Shown here one piece after another: positions 1 to 9,687 of a stretch of 64,000 bases of DNA. The notes under the pieces are model-generated. The model had not been told where the DNA came from. It did not search any database and saw nothing but the letters and a program-made list of their open reading frames with translations. The DNA lies in assembly GCF_009937765.1 (NCBI RefSeq), contig NZ_CP047089.1, positions 928,272 to 992,271 of the forward strand, given 5' to 3'. Within the stretch, counting starts at the first letter, position 1, and every line of letters begins with the position of its first letter. Source of the stretch: Bacillus pumilus (lineage in GTDB: Bacteria > Bacillota > Bacilli > Bacillales > Bacillaceae). The translations under genes and the position numbers were made by a program.

Positions 1-4
1 TTAC

Positions 5-2530
5 TTATTCTGTCTTCCCATGACAATTTTTATATTTCTTGCCGCTTCCGCAGTGACATGGTGAGTTTCGACCAATGTCTACCACTTTACGTACCGGCTT
101 CTTTTTCACTGTCTTCTCCTCATCACCCTCTTGAGGCTGATGAGCTGTTGTTTGCCCTTGAACGACTTCTTCACGCTCTAAGTTGTTTTGGATTTCTGAT
201 TTCAAGACATATTTGGCTACATCATCTTCGATTGAAGCGACCATATGCTCAAACATCGCAAATCCTTCCATTTGATACTCACGAAGCGGATTTGTTTGTG
301 CATACGCACGTAAATGAATCCCTTGACGCAGTTGATCCATTGCATCGATATGATCCATCCACTTTGAATCCACCGCACGAAGAACGATGACTTTTTCAAA
401 TTCTCGCATTTGTTCATCGCCATATGTTTCTTCTTTTGCATCGTATTTTTCTTTAATACGATCCATAATGAAGGAGGTGATTTCATCTGCTTCTTTACCG
501 TAAATATCCTTAACCGAAATGGCTCCTTCATCTAAATAGTTCGTGTTGATTAATTCAACAAGCCCATCTAGTTTCCATTCTTCTGGAAGCTCTTCTTTCG
601 GCGTATAAGAACCAACAGCGCGCTCAATTGAAGACTGAATCATATTGATCACAATCGATTTTAAGTTATCAGAATCAATAACTTCAAAGCGCTGCTTGTA
701 AATCACTTCACGCTGCTGACGAAGCACATCGTCATATTGCAGAAGCTGTTTACGTGAATCAAAGTTGTTGCCCTCAACACGTTTTTGAGATGATTCAACG
801 GCTTTAGACACCATTTTACTTTGGATAGGCGTAGTGTCATCCATACCAAAGCGGTCAAGCATTGCCATCGTGCGCTCTGCACCAAATCGGCGCATTAATT
901 CATCTTCCATGGAGAGATAGAATTGGGTAATCCCTGGGTCTCCTTGACGACCAGAACGTCCACGAAGCTGGTTATCAATACGACGTGATTCATGACGCTC
1001 TGTCCCAATGACAGCTAGACCGCCAAGTTCTTTGACGCCTTCGCCAAGCTTGATGTCCGTACCACGTCCTGCCATGTTGGTCGCAATGGTGACGGCACCC
1101 TTTTGACCAGCCTCTTCAATAATTTGTGCCTCACGCTCATGGTTTTTCGCATTTAACACTTGATGAGGAATCCCTTTATTTTTAAGCAGCTTAGAAATAA
1201 GCTCAGACGTCTCAACCGCTACTGTTCCGACAAGAACTGGTTGCCCTGTCATATAGCGCTGCGCAACATCTTCAGCCACTGCTTTAAATTTACCTTCCAT
1301 TGTGCGGTAAATTAAATCAGGTCTGTCATCACGAACGACTGGTTGGTTGGTCGGGATTGTCACAACCTGCATGTTGTAAATGTTACGGAATTCTTCTTCT
1401 TCCGTTTTCGCTGTACCGGTCATACCAGAAAGCTTTTCATACATACGGAAGTAGTTCTGGAATGTGATCGTTGCAAGGGTCATACTTTCGTTCTGCACTT
1501 CGAGACCTTCTTTTGCCTCAATGGCTTGATGCAGACCTTCACTATAACGGCGTCCTTTCATGAGACGTCCTGTGAACGAGTCAACAATAACCACTTGACC
1601 TTCTTCAACGACATAATCCACATCTTTTTGCATCGCAACATGTGCCTTTAGCGCCTGAGCGATGTGATGGTTCAGTGCGACATGTTTGACATCAAATAAG
1701 TTCTCGATGCCGAAAGCTTTTTCCGCCTTCGTCATTCCGCTTTCTGTCAGCTGTACACTTTTTGTTTTAATATCATATGTGAAATCATCTTCTATTTTTA
1801 ATGTACGAACAAACGCATTCGCTTGTACATAAAGCTTTGTAGATTTCGCAGCTTGTCCAGAAATGATAAGCGGTGTTCTCGCTTCATCAATTAAGATGGA
1901 GTCAACCTCATCGATTACGGCATAATGAAGCGGTCTTTGGACCATTTGCTCTTTGTAAAGCACCATGTTATCTCGTAAATAGTCAAAGCCAAGTTCATTG
2001 TTTGTTGAATACGTAATATCAGCGGCATACGCTTCTCTTTTTTCATCTTTGTCTAAGCTGTTTAAGTTTAAGCCTACCGTTAAGCCAAGAAATTCAAAAA
2101 TCTTGCCCATTTCCTCTGCATCACGGCTTGCCAAATATTCGTTGACTGTCACAATGTGGACGCCTTTTCCAGATAGAGCATTTAAATAAACAGGCATTGT
2201 TGAAGTCAACGTTTTACCTTCACCTGTTTTCATCTCAGAGATGTTGCCTTCATGAAGCGCGATCCCCCCCATGAGCTGCACCTTAAATGGGAACATTCCT
2301 GTCACGCGGCGTGAAGCCTCGCGAACCGTTGCAAATGCTTCAACCAACAGGTCATCCACGGATTGTCCTTTTTCAAGTTTTTCTTTAAATTCGATCGTTT
2401 TATTTCGTAAAGCCTCGTCAGATAATTTCTCGAAATCTTGAGCGAGAGCTTCAATTTCATTTGCTTTTTTTTCATATTTGCTGATCGTACGTTTCGTAGG
2501 ATCAAACACTTTGTTTAAGATTCCAAGCAT
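5..2530 (-). CDS. secA: Protein translocase ATPase SecA
   Basis: SecA is the ATPase that drives unfolded preproteins through the SecYEG channel at the membrane. The 841-residue product is the usual Bacillus length. It shows the Walker A segment GEGKT near residue 103, the DEVD box near 209, the [10 protein letters not shown] and [12 protein letters not shown] helicase motifs, and a C-terminal zinc-binding tail with [13 protein letters not shown]. The open frame runs 9 codons further upstream, but the ATG at 2530 follows a good GAGGAG site and begins MLGILNKVF, as in other Bacillus SecA. The stop is just inside the window edge. It lies downstream of hpf, separated by a terminator. Identification is very secure. 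Confidence 0.98.
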   Translation of the reverse strand: MLGILNKVFDPTKRTISKYEKKANEIEALAQDFEKLSDEALRNKTIEFKEKLEKGQSVDDLLVEAFATVREASRRVTGMFPFKVQLMGGIALHEGNISEMKTGEGKTLTSTMPVYLNALSGKGVHIVTVNEYLASRDAEEMGKIFEFLGLTVGLNLNSLDKDEKREAYAADITYSTNNELGFDYLRDNMVLYKEQMVQRPLHYAVIDEVDSILIDEARTPLIISGQAAKSTKLYVQANAFVRTLKIEDDFTYDIKTKSVQLTESGMTKAEKAFGIENLFDVKHVALNHHIAQALKAHVAMQKDVDYVVEEGQVVIVDSFTGRLMKGRRYSEGLHQAIEAKEGLEVQNESMTLATITFQNYFRMYEKLSGMTGTAKTEEEEFRNIYNMQVVTIPTNQPVVRDDRPDLIYRTMEGKFKAVAEDVAQRYMTGQPVLVGTVAVETSELISKLLKNKGIPHQVLNAKNHEREAQIIEEAGQKGAVTIATNMAGRGTDIKLGEGVKELGGLAVIGTERHESRRIDNQLRGRSGRQGDPGITQFYLSMEDELMRRFGAERTMAMLDRFGMDDTTPIQSKMVSKAVESSQKRVEGNNFDSRKQLLQYDDVLRQQREVIYKQRFEVIDSDNLKSIVINMIQSSIERAVGSYTPKEELPEEWKLDGLVELINTNYLDEGAISVKDIYGKEADEITSFIMDRIKEKYDAKEETYGDEQMREFEKVIVLRAVDSKWMDHIDAMDQLRQGIHLRAYAQTNPLREYQMEGFAMFEHMVASIEDDVAKYVLKSEIQNNLEREEVVQGQTTAHQPQEGDEEKTVKKKPVRKVVDIGRNSPCHCGSGKKYKNCHGKTE

Positions 2531-2655
2531 ATAATAACGCTCCTCTATTTCATGCAATTTTTCGGCATGTCCAAAAGATTGACAGGTCCATATTTACCTG
2601 CATTTATCATACCATACCTTCCTTCATTTCCAAAGAATTTGCAATGATTTCGAAC

Positions 2656-2688
2656 AAAAAACCCGCCCCTCATGGAGGGAACGGGTTT
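2656..2688 (-). terminator. Rho-independent terminator after hpf
   Basis: An inverted repeat (AAACCCG...CGGGTTT on the minus strand) is followed by a T run. It sits between the hpf stop and the secA start and separates the two transcripts. Confidence 0.8.
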
Positions 2689-2716
2689 ACTTTTTTTAGG
2701 TTATTTTTAGATCAGA

Positions 2717-3280
2717 TTAAGCGTTTGGCTCAATGAGTCCATATTTTCCATCATTTCGGCGATAGACCACATTGGTCAAATTTGTCTCAGCATTAGTGAA
2801 GACGAAAAAACTATGACCTAACATGTTCATTTGAAGAATGGCCTCTTCGCTATCCATCGGTTTTAAATTGAAACGTTTTTGTCTGACGATTTCTGTTTCA
2901 TCAATTTCTTCGTCATCCTGAACAGCTACATCAGCCGTCCCATTTCCTCCAGCAAATAAGTGCTTTTTGGCACCTTGCTCGCGGAATTTACGGTTTACTT
3001 TTGTTTTGTGCTTTCGAATTTGACGTTCTAATTTACTGGCTGCTAGGTCTACTGCATTGTACATATCTTCATTATGCACCTCAGCTCGAAGTGCTAGATC
3101 AGTCATTGGAATGGTAACCTCAACTTTAGATTCTTGATCATTGTAAAACTTCAAGTTCACGTTGACTGAAGCATCTACGTCTGTCTCAAAATAACGCTCC
3201 AGCTTTCCAATTTTTTTCTCGACATGATCTCTTAGTGCAGGTGTTACGTCGATGTTTTCTCCTCTGACATTGTAATTCAT
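2717..3280 (-). CDS. hpf: Ribosome hibernation promoting factor, long form
   Basis: Long-form HPF (YvyD) joins 70S ribosomes into inactive 100S dimers in stationary phase or stress. The 187-residue protein has the N-terminal S30AE fold (MNYNVRGENIDVTPAL start, residues ~1-100), a charged linker, and a C-terminal dimerisation domain (~130-187) containing KRFNLKPMDSEEAILQM. The ATG follows an AAAGGAGG site. A good sigma-B type promoter lies upstream at 3330-3355, matching the stress induction known for this gene in B. subtilis. Confidence 0.97.
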   Translation of the reverse strand: MNYNVRGENIDVTPALRDHVEKKIGKLERYFETDVDASVNVNLKFYNDQESKVEVTIPMTDLALRAEVHNEDMYNAVDLAASKLERQIRKHKTKVNRKFREQGAKKHLFAGGNGTADVAVQDDEEIDETEIVRQKRFNLKPMDSEEAILQMNMLGHSFFVFTNAETNLTNVVYRRNDGKYGLIEPNA

Positions 3281-3329
3281 GTAAAGAACGCCTCCTTTAA
3301 AATTAAGGATATGTAAACCTATTTCTACT

Positions 3330-3355
3330 TTTCCCTCCTTTTCTCCTGCTCAAAC
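3330..3355 (-). promoter_or_regulatory. Candidate sigma-B promoter of hpf
   Basis: On the minus strand GTTTGA (3350-3355) and GGGAAA (3330-3335) are separated by 14 nt, close to the sigma-B consensus GTTTAA-N12-15-GGGTAT. It lies about 50 nt upstream of the hpf start. In B. subtilis hpf is known to be sigma-B dependent. Confidence 0.6.
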
Positions 3356-3469
3356 GTAAAAAAAATGTGAATATTTCTTGAAATTTGTCGAATTTTGCGG
3401 TGCTTCAACTGTTGCTTGATAGGTGATGAATATATATTCGCCTCAATCTTGAAAAAGACCAGCGCACAT

Positions 3470-5155
3470 TTAAATGGTGAAAGTTGATATTGATGTTTTC
3501 AGCGATTGAGATAAAGTTTTTAGGTCTTCCGCTGCTGCTTTCATTTCTTCATTTGCTGCCAATGACTCTTCAACAGCCGCAGACATGTACTCCGTCTCTT
3601 CTGAATTGCGTTTGGCTCCTTCTTCAATGACCCCAACCGTCTGAGATATTTCCTCTGTACTAGCTGAAATCTCCTCTGCAGTGGCTGAAAGTTCCTCTGC
3701 TTTCATCGAAATATCACGAATAGATTCTAGGATTTCATGAAAACTCTGTTCTGACAATTGCGATACTTTCACACCTTCTGCTACATCCTGCTCAACCTTT
3801 GTCATCGAATGTGATGATTTTTCAGTATCTTTGTTCACGTTCGCGAGCAATTGACTAATTTGATCTGTTAGCTGACTAGATTCTTCCGCCAGTTTTCTCA
3901 CTTCATCTGCTACTACCGCAAACCCTCTCCCATGTTCTCCCGCTCTTGCCGCTTCAATAGCAGCATTTAAAGCAAGCAAATTCGTTTGATCAGCAATAGC
4001 ATGAATATGACCTAACAAATCTTCAATGCCAGTAAACTGGGCTTGTACATGAGCCATTGTAGAATGGTGCTCGTTCACAGACGCTTTGATAGAGCTCATT
4101 TGCTTTACGAATTGTTGAATAAGTGCTGCACCCTTTTCAGCCTTTTCAGTCACTGAAATTGAGTGACCCGAAACATCGGATGTGTGTTCAGCTGCATTTT
4201 GCATACCAGTAGAGACTTCTTGAATCGCAGAAGCTACTTTTCCGACCGCGTCTGATTGTTCACGTGAAGCTTCGCTGACCTGTTCAATCGAACTAGATGT
4301 CTGCTCGCTAGCTGATATGGTTTGATGAATCGTTTCCTCAAACTGGGCAGCAGAATCAGCTAATTGTCTTGATCCATGTTGTACCTGTAAAATGAGCTGA
4401 CGCAAATGCTTTGTCATTTGATTAAAAGCGGTACCAAGTTGACCAATCTCATTTTTAGAGGTCACTTCAATCTCTTCAAGTGTAAGGTCACCATCTGCCA
4501 TCCTTCTCGCAGCATTTGTGACAGACACAATTGGCTTTGTCATACGATAAACGAATCTTGTCCCAATCAACAAAAAGCCAACAATAATGACTCCACTAAC
4601 TAGAATGAGAGTGAATAGTAATTGATTACTGTCTTGGTTGAGCTGTTTGATTTTTTGGTCCCGTTGCTTCAACTGCGTTTGAGCAAATTCTTTTGTAAAG
4701 GTATGTATTTCTTGTTCGATAGGTTGTAATTCTTGATTGAGGCGTGTGTTGAATTCTTTTTGATTATTAGTATTTAATGAGATAAATAACCTTTTTGTGG
4801 ATTCATAGTAGAGTTCATTCTTTTGAGATATTTTTGTTAATAATTGTTTTGCCTTTTTGACTGTACTAAGTTTTAAAGCATCCCCTGTTGTTTTATTGAT
4901 ATCAACATAGGTTTCTTCAATTTTTTGCGATATTTCCCTGTCTCTCATGACAACATAAGTTTTAATTTGTGCTTCCTGTTTTTGCAAAAGTGCCTCTAAT
5001 TCTAATGAGGTTTGATAAAGCTTTACTTCTTTGCTAAGAAGCGTCTTATAGGATTGATCTGTTTGGTAATAAATAAAGCTCGAGAAACCTAAAATACTGA
5101 CAAACAATACACATATGACAATAAGCCCTAACAAAAATTGATTTTTTAGTCTCAT
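3470..5155 (-). CDS. Methyl-accepting chemotaxis protein
   Basis: Transmembrane chemoreceptor that relays ligand sensing to CheA/CheW. The 561 residues comprise TM1 (~7-29), a ~150-residue helical extracytoplasmic segment of the four-helix-bundle type, TM2 (~180-202), a HAMP domain (~203-255) and a long coiled-coil signalling domain with the hairpin-tip signature [20 protein letters not shown]. The ATG follows a CGGAGGAAA site. It lies 32 bp after a small unknown gene that itself follows fliT, so it may be the last gene of the fliD-fliS-fliT transcript. B. subtilis has no receptor gene here (fliT is followed by hpf). The ligand cannot be inferred. Confidence 0.93.
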   Translation of the reverse strand: MRLKNQFLLGLIVICVLFVSILGFSSFIYYQTDQSYKTLLSKEVKLYQTSLELEALLQKQEAQIKTYVVMRDREISQKIEETYVDINKTTGDALKLSTVKKAKQLLTKISQKNELYYESTKRLFISLNTNNQKEFNTRLNQELQPIEQEIHTFTKEFAQTQLKQRDQKIKQLNQDSNQLLFTLILVSGVIIVGFLLIGTRFVYRMTKPIVSVTNAARRMADGDLTLEEIEVTSKNEIGQLGTAFNQMTKHLRQLILQVQHGSRQLADSAAQFEETIHQTISASEQTSSSIEQVSEASREQSDAVGKVASAIQEVSTGMQNAAEHTSDVSGHSISVTEKAEKGAALIQQFVKQMSSIKASVNEHHSTMAHVQAQFTGIEDLLGHIHAIADQTNLLALNAAIEAARAGEHGRGFAVVADEVRKLAEESSQLTDQISQLLANVNKDTEKSSHSMTKVEQDVAEGVKVSQLSEQSFHEILESIRDISMKAEELSATAEEISASTEEISQTVGVIEEGAKRNSEETEYMSAAVEESLAANEEMKAAAEDLKTLSQSLKTSISTFTI

Positions 5156-5187
5156 AATTTCCTCCGACAGTCTGAATTGAACAAAAA

Positions 5188-5568
5188 TTAATGAATGACA
5201 TACGGCCTCATACAGGCATGTATTTCATCCATCCACTTTCTATATTCAGGTATAAAATATGATTTAAGGAATGATTGGAAGTGTATTGAAGGGAATGTAT
5301 AGAAAGCTAGTATATCAAAACTTAAAAAAATTTGATCAAATGAACGAATCGTTTTGGCAAAGTGCTCATTTTCTATAATTGAAAGCAGAAGGGGATGTGT
5401 TGTGTCTAAATGAAAGAAGGCATGGATCAGATCATTAAAGATCCGATCCCCTTCAGTTTTAGCAAAATCCTTCTCAATTTCATCTAAATATTTTAGACTC
5501 TCTTCTATCGTAAATAGAAGTTCATAATATGTGGTTAATAAAATATAGTCATCTGAACGATACGCCAC
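5188..5568 (-). CDS. Uncharacterised helical protein after fliT
   Basis: I do not recognise the family. The product is about 126 residues, predicted mostly helical and rich in aromatic residues (Phe/Tyr), without signal peptide, membrane segment or cysteine cluster. I prefer the GTG at 5568 because a strong AGGTGA site precedes it by 5 nt; an in-frame GTG at 5577 is possible. It starts 13 bp after the fliT stop and ends 32 bp before the chemoreceptor gene, so it is probably co-transcribed with both. Position suggests a flagellar or chemotaxis accessory such as a small chaperone, but that is inference only. B. subtilis has no gene at this place. Confidence 0.75.
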   Translation of the reverse strand: MAYRSDDYILLTTYYELLFTIEESLKYLDEIEKDFAKTEGDRIFNDLIHAFFHLDTTHPLLLSIIENEHFAKTIRSFDQIFLSFDILAFYTFPSIHFQSFLKSYFIPEYRKWMDEIHACMRPYVIH

Positions 5569-5581
5569 AGGTCTCACCTAA

Positions 5582-5923
5582 TTATTTCCGTTTATCGTAA
5601 TATACGCCGTCACTCGTCATAGGCTGGTATGGATTTTGATAATTCAGCTGTTTCGTTTTCTTTTTTTGAATGGCTTGAATATCTGCTTTGATCCCATTTT
5701 GGATCACCGTTAATTGCTTCGCCATCTGTTGATCCGTTTGGATAATTTCTTTGATTTTTTCTTTTTCTTGATCGGTCAGCTCATGCTGAATATCTCTCAT
5801 TAATTCGTCTCTCTCAATTAAAAAGGCATCAAAGTCTTCAACCAAGGTATCACTTTGCGGATTTGCCGTTATTTCGGCTGCCATTTTTAATGTTTGGTCA
5901 TGCAGCTGGTCCACAATACTCAT
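5582..5923 (-). CDS. fliT: Flagellar export chaperone FliT
   Basis: Small helical cytoplasmic protein, 113 residues, taken as FliT, the chaperone/regulator encoded after FliS. The start chosen is the ATG at 5923 ([14 protein letters not shown]), which overlaps the fliS stop by 4 nt (ATGA), implying translational coupling; the 20-codon upstream extension lies inside fliS. Assignment rests on position in fliD-fliS-fliT, length and helical, Lys/Gln-rich composition, since FliT sequences diverge strongly. Confidence 0.85.
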
Positions 5924-6324
5924 AGAGATCCCCCGATAGAGTGGTGGCGCCCTTTTCGATCGTTTTGAATAACTTCCTTCCACGCATCACGAAAATCCGT
6001 TACGTATTGCTCTACTTCATTCAACATCTCTTCGTCATTTTGAAGATTAGCTTCAATCAGTCTGCGATAAATGTAATCATACATACTTGCCATACTCTTT
6101 GATACGTCATAAGAACGATTTAAGGTGACATTTAATTCTTGAATGATGTTTTGAGCCTTTTTCAGGTTCACATTTCTCGTTTCTGCATCCTCTTTTTGAA
6201 TGGCATACTTCGCGAGTCTTATGAACTTTAAGCAGCCTTCATAAAGCATAAGCGTCAACTCAGCAGGTGTTGCAGTCTCAATAGAATTTTTCTGATAGGC
6301 GGCATAAGGGTTCTGAATTGCCAT
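5920..6324 (-). CDS. fliS: Flagellin export chaperone FliS
   Basis: FliS binds the C-terminus of flagellin in the cytoplasm, prevents premature polymerisation and delivers it to the export gate. The 134-residue protein has the family N-terminus with [20 protein letters not shown] and is all-helical. It lies 17 bp after fliD and overlaps fliT by 4 nt. A GGAGG site precedes the ATG. In B. subtilis FliS also contributes to the Hag-FliW-CsrA circuit; csrA and fliW lie nearby, but hag does not. Confidence 0.96.
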
Positions 6325-6341
6325 ATGTTATAAACCTCCAA

Positions 6342-7856
6342 TTATTGTCCAAGCAGTTGAGAAAGATAGCCAGATTGGTTGTTTAGCTTTTGAATCGCGC
6401 TATCCATGGCGCTAAACTTTTTGTAATAGCGGGTTTCCACCATTTTCAAACGATCTTGAAATGTATCCATTCTTTTTGTTAAAGAATCAAGGTCCTTACC
6501 AAGTACGTATTCCTTTAATTGCATTGTCGTGCTTCCAGCCTTTTTTTGAATACTTTTCGTAAAGGCTGTTAAGGAATTTTGAACACGATAAATAATTCCT
6601 TGTTCATTATATTGCTGCTGCGCTTTGTCTTTATCTTTTGAATCGACATTTAATTTACCCGAGATAAACATTTGACTGACATTCTGCGGGTCTGCTTCAA
6701 TGGCTTTTCTTAATTTTTCTTCATCAATTTCAAGCTTACCGCCATCTTTATATTTATTTGAAGTGGTAATTCCGATTTGTGTGATATGAATTTTATTTGC
6801 ATCACTTGTTGTAATCTCAGCATAAAAATCACTTCTTATTTTAGAGGCACCACCTCGTAAAATGGAATCACTTCTCAGTAAGCCAGACTTCGCTGTCGTT
6901 TCCCATAGCTCCACTTCTTTGTCAGACATTGCTTTTTTCTCTTCTGCTGTTAAAGGATGATAGTCTCTATTTCTTTTTTCATTAACTTTGCCATTGACCT
7001 GCTCAACAAGCTCATTGTATTTATCAACAAATTGTTTAATTTTATCAAAGATTGTATCGACATCTGTTGAAACGTTTAAACTGACAGGCTTATCGGTTGT
7101 CCCTTTAAGTTCGTACGTAATACCAGCTTGCTCAAATGTATTATTGTTATTTTCCATTTTCAGACCATTAATCTCGTATTGTGCTTTTTGCCCTTGAGTG
7201 GTCGCAACTAATTTGTTATCTCCATCCACTTGGAAGCCTAATTGAGTAAAGAATGAAGCTGAATTACCATCAGTTGCTTTAATGCTGACACCTTCACCTG
7301 TTGTCCGTGAAGTGAGAGCGACCGTATCGACATAGTTAGATCCGTCAAAGATTTGTCCTTTGTAAGCTGTCACACCTAATTGTGAGTTGTTCAGCTTTTT
7401 CACGATGTCATCAATGGTATCGGTATCAGCAGTATTGATTGTCACCGTTTTCGGTTTCGTCGAATCTGGTGTTGTCACCTCGAATGTAAAAGTGCCATTT
7501 GCAGGTGTAAAACCAGAAGTACCAGACGATTTGAAGACAGAAGCTGTCGCTAGTTGGGTAACATTGATTGAACCGGAGGCAGCATTTGTTGATCCAGTTG
7601 CTGTGACTGCAGATTCATTTGAGCTTGTCACTTTTTTGGCGCCATATGTGCTTGGACGACCTAATTCTAATTTGTAAATTAAATCATCTAATTCTTTGAC
7701 TTTTGAGGTAACCTCACGATAGCTGTCTCTTTGCCATTCAAGTGTTTGTTTTTGGCGTGTCATTTTATCAAGTGGTGCTTGTTCTGTTTTCATGAGTTTT
7801 GATACGATTTCGTCAATGTCAAAGACATTTGAAAATCCAGTAATTCGGTTAACCAT
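6342..7856 (-). CDS. fliD: Flagellar filament cap protein FliD (HAP2)
   Basis: FliD caps the filament tip and catalyses insertion of flagellin subunits. The 504-residue product begins with the N-terminal helical region (~1-100) containing TGFSNVFDIDEIVSKLMKTE, then a Ser/Thr-rich variable middle, and ends with a coiled-coil C-terminal domain (RMDTFQDRLKMVETRYYKKF region). No Sec signal is present, as expected for type III export. A GAAGGGAG site precedes the ATG. It lies in flaG-fliD-fliS-fliT under the sigma-D promoter at ~8253. Confidence 0.96.
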   Translation of the reverse strand: MVNRITGFSNVFDIDEIVSKLMKTEQAPLDKMTRQKQTLEWQRDSYREVTSKVKELDDLIYKLELGRPSTYGAKKVTSSNESAVTATGSTNAASGSINVTQLATASVFKSSGTSGFTPANGTFTFEVTTPDSTKPKTVTINTADTDTIDDIVKKLNNSQLGVTAYKGQIFDGSNYVDTVALTSRTTGEGVSIKATDGNSASFFTQLGFQVDGDNKLVATTQGQKAQYEINGLKMENNNNTFEQAGITYELKGTTDKPVSLNVSTDVDTIFDKIKQFVDKYNELVEQVNGKVNEKRNRDYHPLTAEEKKAMSDKEVELWETTAKSGLLRSDSILRGGASKIRSDFYAEITTSDANKIHITQIGITTSNKYKDGGKLEIDEEKLRKAIEADPQNVSQMFISGKLNVDSKDKDKAQQQYNEQGIIYRVQNSLTAFTKSIQKKAGSTTMQLKEYVLGKDLDSLTKRMDTFQDRLKMVETRYYKKFSAMDSAIQKLNNQSGYLSQLLGQ

Positions 7857-7876
7857 TGTTTATGTTCTCCCTTCAT

Positions 7877-8218
7877 TTACATCCTTTTATCTACAAATAA
7901 ACCGACTATCTCTGTCATTGCCGCATAGAAATCAAGCCATTCCTTGGAAGGAATCTCTCTAATGACTTCTTCTGTTTGGTTATCTACGACTTTGACATAA
8001 TATTCATTGAGTTTTTCATGTAATTCAAATTGCAGATGAAATTGAGTGGGTTCAATCAGTTTGTTTGCTCCATGAAGCGTTTTTTCAATTTCTTCTTTTG
8101 AAACGACCTTGCCATTTGCTTGTGAGTCAGGGTTTACATTGTCATTCTGGTTATTAGAAACACGGGTTTGAAATGCATCGATAATTGGCTCTAGCGACGT
8201 CAACTTACCAACAGACAT
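7877..8218 (-). CDS. flaG: FlaG family protein (YvyC)
   Basis: FlaG proteins are small, probably filament-associated proteins encoded beside fliD; in several bacteria they affect filament length. The 113-residue sequence has a variable polar N-terminus and the conserved C-terminal half with LQFELHEKLNEYYVKVVD and EEVIREIPSKEWLDFYAAM. It is the first gene after a match to the sigma-D -10 element. In B. subtilis hag lies between csrA and this gene; here csrA is directly upstream. Confidence 0.93.
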   Translation of the reverse strand: MSVGKLTSLEPIIDAFQTRVSNNQNDNVNPDSQANGKVVSKEEIEKTLHGANKLIEPTQFHLQFELHEKLNEYYVKVVDNQTEEVIREIPSKEWLDFYAAMTEIVGLFVDKRM

Positions 8219-8252
8219 AGTTATTCAGCTCCTGTGCTTTAATCTATCTTTT

Positions 8253-8279
8253 ATATCGGCTTGGAATTTTCAAATTAAA
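8253..8279 (-). promoter_or_regulatory. Sigma-D promoter of flaG-fliD-fliS-fliT
   Basis: The minus strand carries an exact -10 octamer GCCGATAT (8253-8260) 35 nt upstream of flaG. Fifteen nt further up is TTTA (8276-8279), a poor match to TAAA. An exact sigma-D -10 in this position is strong evidence despite the weak -35. Confidence 0.75.
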
Positions 8280-8329
8280 TATAGATGGACAGATTTGTTA
8301 AAGTTTCATATAGATCTTAAACACCCATA

Positions 8330-8343
8330 TCAAAACGCTTTCA
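8330..8343. promoter_or_regulatory. Possible CcpA (cre) site
   Basis: TCAAAACGCTTTCA (reverse TGAAAGCGTTTTGA) fits the cre consensus TGWAANCGNTNWCA at all but one position. It sits between the csrA terminator and the flaG promoter. Single sites of this quality can occur by chance. Confidence 0.3.
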
Positions 8344-8369
8344 CACGGAGAAGGACAGCTGAATCAGAT

Positions 8370-8397
8370 AAAAAAATCCTCACTTTTTTTGTGAGGA
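8370..8397 (-). terminator. Terminator overlapping the csrA 3' end
   Basis: Inverted repeat TCCTCAC / GTGAGGA around a 7-nt loop, followed on the minus strand by seven T residues. The upstream arm lies within the last csrA codons. It ends the flgM...csrA transcript and insulates flaG. Confidence 0.75.
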
Positions 8398-8604
8398 TAA
8401 TTGAGAGAGGAGATCTACGGATAAACTCGCAGCACGATTGTTCTCTTCTTGAATAGACAGGTACACTTCTTTCCTGTGAATATCAATGTACTTAGGAGCT
8501 TCAATCCCGATTTTCACTTGATCGCCTTCGATTGAAATAATCTTGACTTCAATATCATCGCCAATTTGAATCGACTGGTTTAATTTACGCGAGAGAACTA
8601 ACAT
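8380..8604 (-). CDS. csrA: RNA-binding translational regulator CsrA
   Basis: CsrA dimers bind GGA motifs in mRNA; in Bacillus the key target is the hag leader, where binding blocks translation. The 74-residue protein has the conserved core [22 protein letters not shown] split over the first 22 positions and the motif [10 protein letters not shown]. It overlaps the end of fliW by 7 nt, so the antagonist pair is coupled. Its usual downstream neighbour hag is absent here and found ~34 kb away. Confidence 0.97.
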   Translation of the reverse strand: MLVLSRKLNQSIQIGDDIEVKIISIEGDQVKIGIEAPKYIDIHRKEVYLSIQEENNRAASLSVDLLSQLSSQKK

Positions 8605-9032
8605 GAGGATGCCACCTCTAACAAATGTTTTGTATGATAAGCTGAATCATGCAAAATCACCTGTTTGGCTTTCATGTTTTTCCGGTTCACGATAATAGGC
8701 GCTCTTAAATTGGCTGTCGTTTTTTCAATAGATGATTCCATTGTTAAGATCACCATAACTTCCACATCATTCGCATCTTCTACTTCCAAAATCTCTACGA
8801 CCGACTCGTCTAGATCGAATTCATATTGGTTGAAGAATAAAAACGGACTGCTGACAATAAAGCCTAACTCTGCGTTTTTCAATGATTGAAGAACTAAAAA
8901 TGGTGACTCTTCTGATAAAGGTAAAATGACAAACTGTTTTTGATCCAGAAATCCTGGTATTCCATTAGAGAAGTTGATCATTTGCTCCTCTTTGATTTTC
9001 ACTTCACCATGGTATTTTGTTTGAATGATCAT
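8598..9032 (-). CDS. fliW: Flagellar assembly factor FliW
   Basis: FliW binds CsrA and relieves repression of hag translation; free flagellin in turn sequesters FliW, making a homeostatic loop. The 144-residue protein shows the family motifs [14 protein letters not shown] and [16 protein letters not shown]. It overlaps csrA by 7 nt and follows yviE by 28 bp. Family and context make this certain. Confidence 0.97.
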   Translation of the reverse strand: MIIQTKYHGEVKIKEEQMINFSNGIPGFLDQKQFVILPLSEESPFLVLQSLKNAELGFIVSSPFLFFNQYEFDLDESVVEILEVEDANDVEVMVILTMESSIEKTTANLRAPIIVNRKNMKAKQVILHDSAYHTKHLLEVASSC

Positions 9033-9060
9033 AATTCACGACCTTTTTCATTTTTCTTAA

Positions 9061-9639
9061 CTATACCTTATCACCATTTTGGCCCGTTTCGTCAACTTCT
9101 ATTTTTAAATCTGGGTATTGTAACATATCAATATTGACCTTACCTGGCTGGTAGTTAACGATTGGTTTATGAGGCGTTGCCTCTATTATAGCTTTTTGAG
9201 GCTCCACATCAATTTGAAGCTCAGATGGCTGATAGTGAATTTTCACACTAAAGAATGAAGGGATCACACCAATGGTGAATTGTTTGGCTGGAGGAGCACC
9301 ATTGATTTTGGCAAACTCGGCAATTGCATTCCCACCATTCTCGATCTTGATGAGTTCACTACCTTCTTCTGCCCTTCTGCCCATTCCCTCTCCAACAGCA
9401 CGTTTCCCCTCGGCTGCCCATTCTTCTGAACGCCTAAAAATTGACTTGATATCCATATCGGCAAATGCCTCGGTTTGGTCTATAGTTAATTTTGACGGTG
9501 TCCTTTTGATATTCATAACAGCTTTGGGCTGCTGAATTTCAAGGTCCGCTCTAGGCTGCTCTACTTCTTGACGAGATGGAGTTGTCGACATTTGCAGCTT
9601 TGCATAGGTTTGTTGCATTAACAATCTAGGGATTTGCAT
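9061..9639 (-). CDS. yviE: DUF6470 family protein YviE
   Basis: Conserved protein of unknown function found between flgL and fliW in Bacillus flagellar operons. The 192 residues show two repeated beta-rich patterns with IQQPKAVMNI and VEPQKAIIEATPHKPIVNY type segments and no membrane helix. The start MQIPRLLMQQTYAKL has a GGAGGTG site upstream. A terminator-like hairpin lies between it and flgL, so its expression relative to flgK-flgL may be reduced. Confidence 0.92.
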   Translation of the reverse strand: MQIPRLLMQQTYAKLQMSTTPSRQEVEQPRADLEIQQPKAVMNIKRTPSKLTIDQTEAFADMDIKSIFRRSEEWAAEGKRAVGEGMGRRAEEGSELIKIENGGNAIAEFAKINGAPPAKQFTIGVIPSFFSVKIHYQPSELQIDVEPQKAIIEATPHKPIVNYQPGKVNIDMLQYPDLKIEVDETGQNGDKV

Positions 9640-9660
9640 TTAGGTACACCTCCATGATGC

Positions 9661-9683
9661 AAAAAAGCACCCAACGGATGCTT
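9661..9683 (-). terminator. Hairpin with T run between flgL and yviE
   Basis: Minus-strand stem AAAGCATCC / GGGTGCTTT followed by a run of T, just after the flgL stop. Because yviE, fliW and csrA follow in the same direction with no clear promoter, this looks like a partial (read-through) terminator. Confidence 0.6.
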
Positions 9684-9687
9684 TTTA

